Assembly: GCF_001661345.1 (NCBI RefSeq)
Contig: NW_017962931.1
Coordinates: 235,554-299,553, forward strand
Reading direction: 5' to 3'
DNA from: Ascoidea rubescens DSM 1968
Taxonomy: Eukaryota; Ascomycota; Saccharomycetes; Ascoideales; Ascoideaceae
DNA length: 64,000 bases
The notes under the pieces are model-generated. The model saw nothing but the letters and a program-made list of their open reading frames with translations. It searched no databases and was not told the origin of the DNA. This document shows, piece by piece, positions 58,529 to 64,000 of this stretch. Both the position numbers and the translations under genes were made by a program. Every line of letters starts with the position of its first letter. The first letter of the stretch is position 1.

Positions 58529-61500
58529 ATGTTGCCCTTGTCTTTCAGAAATACTTTGCATAACCCAAATACCTACTTTCATAATTACCACTGTAATTAT
58601 AGATCAATCCTAGATTCCACAAAAAACCTTAAATTCCCAACACAATTCAATAACTATACCAACAAAAAATTTTACTCAAATTTAAAGACCATTTCGAAAA
58701 ATATCAATCTTTCTAATTATTCAAACAACTTGAGCAAACTCTCAAAAAATCACAACAATCATCAGCTACTATTAATCTCCTCAAATTTGAATTCTCAGTA
58801 CAGAAATTTATCCTCCACTTATCTCACTCCTTCGATAATATCAACAAGATCCTTCTCGGTGATATCCATAACAAACTTGTCAAGGCTATTCTTCAAATTA
58901 ATTAAAATTCCAATTGCCATAGGCGGCGGCTTTGCTGCTGTTGGCACCTTTATATTGTATAAAACAGAACAACTTTCAAACTATACTAAAGACCAATTTA
59001 CCCACTTAAACAATCACATCATAACCTTTAAGGATTTCTCTTTAAACTACTTGAACCATCTAAACAACAACATGAAACAAAATATAAATGAAAGCCTAGA
59101 TAGTTTCAATAGCTACCTTAGTTCTCATAATCTCGAAGATAACAATAGTGGTGATAACAATAGTGGTAACAACAACAGCAACAACAACGATAACAACAAA
59201 AAAAACTCTCCTGCAATTGCAACCGCTGCTGCTGCGTCTATCTCTTTAATAGTTGATAACGAAAATAATGACAACAAATCAGATTTTATTAAAGACCATT
59301 ACGATGATGATAACGACACTGGTAATGATAATGATAATGATAACGACATTTCAAAGGACCGCACCGATCAACAAATCTTATCCATCACAAGAAGAATGAT
59401 AGAAATTAGAAATTTATTAAATAAAATTGATAAATCTGATTCTTTGAAATTACCCTCAATTGTTGTCATTGGCTCTCAATCCTCTGGAAAATCCTCAGTC
59501 TTGGAATCAATCGTCGGCAGAGAATTTCTTCCAAAGGGCTCAAATATGGTTACAAGAAGACCCATAGAACTAACCTTAATCAATGATCCAACTTTAAACA
59601 ATGAAATTGCAGAGTTTCCCGATTTAAAAATCGATAAACTATCTGATTTTAATGAAGTCTCAAGATTACTATTTGAACTAAACCTCGCTGTTCCCTCAAA
59701 TAAAGCCATCACTGATGACCCAATTAGACTAACAATAAAATCACCAACTATTCCTGACTTGACTCTAGTAGACCTACCTGGCTACATCCAAATTCAATCT
59801 ATTGATCAACCAGTAGAATTGAAAACTAAAATCAGAGATTTATGCTCAAAATACCTCAAACAACCAAACATAATCTTAGCAATTTCTTCTGCTGATGTCG
59901 ATCTAGCCAACTCCTCTGCTTTACAAGCCGCTAAATCAATAGACCCAAATGGTGAAAGAACTATTGGTGTCATAACTAAAATGGATTTGGTTGATCCCTT
60001 TTCTGCAAGAGGTCTACTATTAAATAAAAAATACCCGCTAAAATTAGGATACGTTGGTGTTATAACTAAAATTCCAAAAACCAATTCAACCCCAACTTCT
60101 CTATTCTTGAAAAAGAAATCTAGCTCTGAATTATTTAATGACCTACAAAAAAATGAATTCGACTTCTTTAACATTCAAAATAAATCAACCTTTCAAAATT
60201 TAAATGTTGGTACCAAAAATTTGAAAAAAAAATTAATGAAAATTTTAGAATCCTCAATGTCTAATTCTTTAAATCCCACTCATGATGCCGTTCAACAGGA
60301 ATTAGAAGATACTTCCTACAAATTTAAAGTGGAATTTAACGACCGTTTATTAACACCGGAAACTTATTTGGCCGCCACTTTAGATACTTTAAAGGTCTCT
60401 GTAAAAGAATTTAGTGAAAAATTTGGTAGAAATGAATTAAAATCTTTATTAAGAAGCGAATTGGACCAAAAAGTTTTAGATCTATTAGCTTTGAGATACT
60501 GGAATAAACCACCATCTTTGATTAATAATTATTCAAAAGTTAACAATGCCAATATAATTCTAAATAATACCAATGTTAATGCTAACAACTCAAATGGTAT
60601 CAAATCTGGTACTTCCAATAACTCCAATTCTAAAAATAATGGTTTAATAACTTCAAGTGGTAATTCAATCGATAAATTTTCAACTTCAACATTTCAAGAA
60701 CCAATTTTGGAAAATTTAGTTAATGCCGATGAAGATGATATTTATTGGCATCGCAAATTGGATTTAATAACTTCCTCATTAACTAAACTGGGGGTCGGTA
60801 GAATGTCCACTACATTAGTTACAGATTCATTATTAGATGAAATTAACAATATTATTAATTTAACTAATTTGAAAAGCCATCCAATTGCCAAGGACATTGT
60901 ACTAAATTCTGCTATATCGGTTTTAAATGCAAGATACTATTCAACAGCCGATCAAGTTGAAAATTGTATTAAACCATACAAATTTGAGATCGATTTAGAA
61001 GATAGAGAGTGGGATAGTGCTAAAATTCATACAATCAAATTATTAAATGAGGAATTAAGACAGTGTAACGAAAATTATCAAGAGTTGAAAAAATCAGTTG
61101 GTACAAGAAAATTGAATCAAGTGACCAATTATCTATCAAATGATTTGCAACAAAATTCTGACAATTCATTCAAAAATAATATTATTGATAAAGATTCATT
61201 AGCGTTTTCTGCTACACTATTGCAAAGAGGTAGAGAAGCAGTTTTCCTAAAAGATAGGTGCAATTTGCTTAAAATGCGATTGCTAGCATTGAAATCAAGT
61301 CAATGTTCCAAAAAAGAGAATAAATATAAATGCCCAGAAATTTTTTTGAGTTCGGTTGTTGATAAAATTACTCAAACGTCTATATTATTTCTAAATGTGG
61401 AATTATTAAATGATTTTTATTACAATTTTCCAAGAGATTTGGATTTAAAATTAAGTGTTAACAGTTTATCAAAGGATGTCATTGAAAAGATAGCTAAAGA

Positions 61501-61657
61501 AGATCCAAGGATTAAAAGACATATTGAATTACAACAAAGAAAGGAGATGTTGGAGCTAGCATTAAGCAAAATAGAAAATGTTTTAGCAATACAAAAGACT
61601 AGGATTTTAGGGCCTCCAGGAAAAGATTCATTAAGATATTGGCGTCATAAAAATTGA
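58529..61657 (+). CDS. MGM1: Mgm1, mitochondrial inner-membrane dynamin
   Basis: 1,042 aa. Mgm1 (OPA1 homolog) fuses mitochondrial inner membranes and shapes cristae. The N-terminal ~115 residues are basic, Ser/Asn-rich (presequence). A hydrophobic anchor lies at about 118-143 (KIPIAIGGGFAAVGTFILYK). An Ala-rich segment at about 228-243 (SPAIATAAAASISLIV) sits where Pcp1 rhomboid cleaves to make the short form. The dynamin GTPase begins at about 300: G1 GSQSSGKSS, G3 DLPGY, G4 TKMD. The middle, lipid-binding and GED-like stalk regions follow, ending QKTRILGPPGKDSLRYW. Asn/Asp-rich inserts make it longer than S. cerevisiae Mgm1 (about 900 aa). The first ATG of the frame is used. Confidence 0.96.
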   Translation: MLPLSFRNTLHNPNTYFHNYHCNYRSILDSTKNLKFPTQFNNYTNKKFYSNLKTISKNINLSNYSNNLSKLSKNHNNHQLLLISSNLNSQYRNLSSTYLTPSIISTRSFSVISITNLSRLFFKLIKIPIAIGGGFAAVGTFILYKTEQLSNYTKDQFTHLNNHIITFKDFSLNYLNHLNNNMKQNINESLDSFNSYLSSHNLEDNNSGDNNSGNNNSNNNDNNKKNSPAIATAAAASISLIVDNENNDNKSDFIKDHYDDDNDTGNDNDNDNDISKDRTDQQILSITRRMIEIRNLLNKIDKSDSLKLPSIVVIGSQSSGKSSVLESIVGREFLPKGSNMVTRRPIELTLINDPTLNNEIAEFPDLKIDKLSDFNEVSRLLFELNLAVPSNKAITDDPIRLTIKSPTIPDLTLVDLPGYIQIQSIDQPVELKTKIRDLCSKYLKQPNIILAISSADVDLANSSALQAAKSIDPNGERTIGVITKMDLVDPFSARGLLLNKKYPLKLGYVGVITKIPKTNSTPTSLFLKKKSSSELFNDLQKNEFDFFNIQNKSTFQNLNVGTKNLKKKLMKILESSMSNSLNPTHDAVQQELEDTSYKFKVEFNDRLLTPETYLAATLDTLKVSVKEFSEKFGRNELKSLLRSELDQKVLDLLALRYWNKPPSLINNYSKVNNANIILNNTNVNANNSNGIKSGTSNNSNSKNNGLITSSGNSIDKFSTSTFQEPILENLVNADEDDIYWHRKLDLITSSLTKLGVGRMSTTLVTDSLLDEINNIINLTNLKSHPIAKDIVLNSAISVLNARYYSTADQVENCIKPYKFEIDLEDREWDSAKIHTIKLLNEELRQCNENYQELKKSVGTRKLNQVTNYLSNDLQQNSDNSFKNNIIDKDSLAFSATLLQRGREAVFLKDRCNLLKMRLLALKSSQCSKKENKYKCPEIFLSSVVDKITQTSILFLNVELLNDFYYNFPRDLDLKLSVNSLSKDVIEKIAKEDPRIKRHIELQQRKEMLELALSKIENVLAIQKTRILGPPGKDSLRYWRHKN

Positions 61658-61988
61658 AATTAATGCAAAAATGTTTATTTGAATTTTTGAATTTTAAATG
61701 TTTAGTATATACTTGTATGTTTGTTTGTTTATAATTATTTTGGTTGATTTCTGTAATAAAATATAAATTTATGTAAATTGAACTAATGAGGCTGGCAAAA
61801 AAACAACGAGTATATAGAAATATAAAACAAAAAGTATTATATTAATTTAACATAGAAAAGAATAATGAGAATCAAATGAGAATCAAATGAGAATCAAATG
61901 AGAATTAGAGATAACTAATCAAATAAAATAATAATAATTAAAAAAAAATTAAAAAAAATTAAAAAATAAATACAATCTAAAACTAAAC
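61658..61988. other. convergent intergenic region MGM1 / SEC9 with 11-bp repeats
   Basis: AT-rich; tandem repeat at 61865-61905. No gene seen. Confidence 0.65.
61865..61905. repeat. 11-bp tandem repeat (atgagaatcaa), about 3.7 copies
   Basis: Three perfect units and a partial one between two 3' ends. Confidence 0.9.
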
Positions 61989-63266
61989 TTAACGAATGTT
62001 ATTTAATTTAATTTGGTTTCTATAAATTCTGTTTTCAAGATTTGTCGTACTTTCATCAATGTTTTGTAGTTGTTTATTTTGTTGATCGATTTGATTACCA
62101 GCAGTTAAAGCAATGTTTTTCAATCTATCAGCAGCCTTTGAAATTTCATTCAAGTTGTTATCCAATTCGACTTCAAGGTCATCATCTTCGGAATCATTTT
62201 CAAACTGATATCTTTTTGAAGCTTGTAAAGTCTTTTGTCTATTATATTTTTGAAAAGTGTCACTTTGAGTTTGGTTGTTATTGTTTTTTAAAGCATTTTG
62301 AATTCTACTGGTTGCAGAATACAATTGACCTCTTTGTTCTTCTCTTGTTGATTGAGATTGGATTTTGTCTGCCATCAATTCTTCTTCTTTTTGTCTCAAT
62401 CTTCTTTTCGAAGTAAAAGGGTTATTAGCAGGTAATAATATACTACGATTAAGTCTACCCAAAGACGCAACTTTATCGTTTGCAATTTTATTTTGAGTAT
62501 CAGCAAGAGATAAGTTTCTTTCAATGTTGAATAAAGTTTCAGACTGAGAACCCAATATACCAAGAGTGTTATTACCGGATACTTCAGCTTGCTTTGCCAT
62601 TTCCAAAGTGTTTTTAGTTGAGGCCAAAGACTGTTGCTTAGTGAATTTGATTTCACCTTTAATACCTTCGACTTCATCATCTAATTCTTTTTGAGCTAAT
62701 TCTTCGGGAGACAATTCTTTTTGTTGTTGTTGTTGGAAATTGTTTGGGTTGTTGAAATTTGAAACTGGAGCATTTAGATCATCTGGATCATAAGAGTCTG
62801 GATTATTGTAATTATTGTTATTGAAATTATTTTGGTTATTATAATTGTTATTATAATTGTTATTGTTGTTATAATTATTATTGCTGTTGTATGAATTTTG
62901 GTTTTGGTTTTGATTTGGATTATTGAACAATTCATTTTTTAAATTAGCAGTGTTGATTGTGGCAGTATCGCCATAAGGGTCATTGCGGTTTAAATTACTA
63001 TTGCCGTTATTATTGTTACTACTGTTGATGTTATTGGCATATGGATTAGAAGAGTTTTGAGCTTCAGGTGGAGTGTAGACATAGGGAGTAAAGGGTTTTC
63101 TACCTTCATTTTTTTCCTTTGCATAGGACTTGAATTGGTTGAATTTGTTTTGACGATTAGAGGGCTGTTTCGTTTCTACACCCATCTTGGTTTGTACATA
63201 GGCTTTAACTTCGTTTTCATCATTGAAACTGGTTTCCTTCTTATATTTTTTAGAAAAAAGACCCAT
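61989..63266 (-). CDS. SEC9: Sec9, SNAP-25-type t-SNARE
   Basis: 425 aa. Sec9 pairs with Sso1/2 and Snc1/2 to fuse exocytic vesicles with the plasma membrane. The N-terminus MGLFSKK is followed by a conserved segment (EVKAYVQTKMG; KPFTPYVYTPPEAQ) and an Asn-rich linker. SNARE helix 1 (Qb) spans about 195-260 (ELDDEVEGIKGEIKFTKQQS) and helix 2 (Qc) about 360-425 (LEVELDNNLNEISKAADRL, ending ENRIYRNQIKLNNIR). No transmembrane segment and no palmitoylation Cys cluster, as in yeast Sec9. It is shorter than S. cerevisiae Sec9 (651 aa), mainly in the N-terminal half. Confidence 0.93.
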   Translation of the reverse strand: MGLFSKKYKKETSFNDENEVKAYVQTKMGVETKQPSNRQNKFNQFKSYAKEKNEGRKPFTPYVYTPPEAQNSSNPYANNINSSNNNNGNSNLNRNDPYGDTATINTANLKNELFNNPNQNQNQNSYNSNNNYNNNNNYNNNYNNQNNFNNNNYNNPDSYDPDDLNAPVSNFNNPNNFQQQQQKELSPEELAQKELDDEVEGIKGEIKFTKQQSLASTKNTLEMAKQAEVSGNNTLGILGSQSETLFNIERNLSLADTQNKIANDKVASLGRLNRSILLPANNPFTSKRRLRQKEEELMADKIQSQSTREEQRGQLYSATSRIQNALKNNNNQTQSDTFQKYNRQKTLQASKRYQFENDSEDDDLEVELDNNLNEISKAADRLKNIALTAGNQIDQQNKQLQNIDESTTNLENRIYRNQIKLNNIR

Positions 63267-63555
63267 TTTTAGCTAAAAATTAGTGCAGTGTGTAATTAGA
63301 GGCGTCTAGAGAAAAGATAAAGCAAAAAAAGTAAAGAAAAATGTTCGAGTTATATATATCTGAGTATAATGTGGATTCGAATGTGGTTACTTTTATACCA
63401 TACCTCTTTTCAAATTCCAAACCACTGTCATTTTCGTCTGTTTCACAGCCCCGAGATGGCCCGTGGCAGTGGTTCCCGATGTACTCGACCAGTAAAATGG
63501 GTTTTATGCATAAATATGCAAAAACTAAACACAAACTAAAAAAGCAAAAAGAGAA
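63267..63555. other. SEC9 promoter / tRNA flank
   Basis: AT-rich near SEC9, with a more GC-rich patch at about 63,440-63,500. No gene seen. The T-run expected as a Pol III stop would lie on the low-coordinate side of the tRNA; the - strand carries TTTTTGCTTT there. Confidence 0.55.
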
Positions 63556-63627
63556 CTCCGCGACGGGGAATTGAACCCCGGTCTACCACGCGACAAGCGG
63601 TAATTCTAGCCACTAAACTATCACGGA
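63556..63627 (-). tRNA. tRNA-Asp (anticodon GTC)
   Basis: 72 nt, no intron. Acceptor TCCGTGA pairs with TCGCGGA, discriminator G. The D arm contains AGTTTAGTGGCTAGAAT. The anticodon stem ACCGC/GTGGT encloses loop TTGTCGC (anticodon GTC). The T arm CGGGG-TTCAATT-CCCCG is perfect. It is close to the recalled S. cerevisiae tRNA-Asp, with a changed but still paired anticodon stem. Confidence 0.97.
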
Positions 63628-63698
63628 TTTTGCCTGTTTTTGATTTAATCCATTTTAATTTGTTCCGTGTTTTTCTTGAAGAATTCAGTGCCCGCACA

Positions 63699-64000
63699 AT
63701 GAGGCAGCAAGAACAAAAAATTGAATTCAACAATCCTGCAAGACAACTCTACCAACAGCTCGACCATTCAGTCTTCAAGAGACGAGTAATCTTGCTAAAT
63801 GAAGCCACAGCATATCTCAACCAATGTCACAAAAGAAACAGAACCATCCCAGCACCTACATTCAGCACNATCAAAAAGGCCCTCCATCAAAAGATGATCC
63901 AAAAATGGAATAAAATATTTCACAAATAAAACCATAGTTCTCACTACGAAAAGGTAATCGCCAATTCCAACATCCCTCTATCAATCAAAGGACTACCCAC
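63699..64000 (+). mobile_element. possible non-LTR retrotransposon relic, C-terminal region (cut by window edge)
   Basis: From the ATG at 63699 the frame reads NPARQLYQQLDHSVFKRR, LNEATAYLNQCHKRNRTIPA, IKKALHQKMIQKWNKIFHK, meets TAA at 63927, then stays open in the same frame (NHSSHYEKVIANSNIPLSIKG) to the window end. The pattern of a Lys/Gln helix with QKWNKIF, then SxHYxxV and a Pro-Leu step, resembles the region after the RNase H domain in L1/Zorro-type elements. Similarity is by pattern memory only. The position just beside a tRNA gene would suit a yeast mobile element. One ambiguous base (N) lies at 63870. It could also be part of an unrelated decayed gene. Confidence 0.3.

Noticed and set aside
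1-64000. CRISPR arrays, insertion sequences, operons, riboswitches, bacterial promoters
   Set aside because: The window is nuclear yeast DNA; none of these structures is seen.

Overview
The window is nuclear DNA from an ascomycete budding yeast (Saccharomycotina). It is AT-rich and densely packed with mostly intronless genes. Its few introns have GTATGT-type donors and TACTAAC-type branch points. Proteins are rich in Asn, Ser and Lys homopolymers, and almost every gene matches a known yeast family. A gene for TRAPPC11, which Saccharomyces cerevisiae lacks, argues against a close Saccharomyces relative. The species cannot be named from sequence alone. I could not establish how CTG is decoded, so residues at CTG codons assume the standard code.

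Layout. 0-12 kb: 3' part of BPH1 (BEACH/WD40), an FMP45/SUR7-family eisosome protein with an intron, an F-box protein, a CTF19/CENP-P-like kinetochore candidate, and ribokinase RBK1. 12-23 kb: two large paralogous Zn2Cys6 transcription factors on either side of a small spliced WW-like protein. 23-24.4 kb: a 400-bp inverted-repeat element (MITE-like), then CIA2. 24.6-31 kb: an unrecognised 840-aa protein divergent from TRAPPC11. 31.8-36.2 kb: TOM70, a tandem FKBP pair (FPR1 and a diverged copy), and COX23. 36.6-49.4 kb: CDC4 divergent from RQC2, spliced WWM1, KAR4, JAC1, and the sirtuin HST2. 49.4-58.5 kb: a gene-poor stretch with a broken leucine-rich-repeat gene, an LTR-like fragment and one small orphan ORF. 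58.5-64 kb: MGM1, SEC9, a tRNA-Asp(GTC), and a possible non-LTR retrotransposon relic cut by the right edge.

There are no operons; the genes are housekeeping loci with separate jobs. Several serve mitochondria (TOM70 import, COX23 complex IV assembly, JAC1 Fe-S biogenesis, MGM1 fusion). Others serve membrane traffic (TRAPPC11, SEC9, BPH1), protein quality control and ubiquitylation (RQC2, CDC4, F-box protein) and cytosolic Fe-S assembly (CIA2). Divergent gene pairs share short promoters that look GC-rich against an AT-rich background. The long gene-poor stretch at 51-57 kb lacks such peaks and is the best candidate here for a centromere-type or other special chromosomal region.

The most interesting items are the MITE-like element with compensatory hairpins, the gene-poor region, two WW proteins with introns at nearly the same place in the WW domain, the tandem FKBP duplication, the expanded acidic loop in the Cdc4 propeller, and a possible in-frame TAG near the end of the CTF19-like gene.
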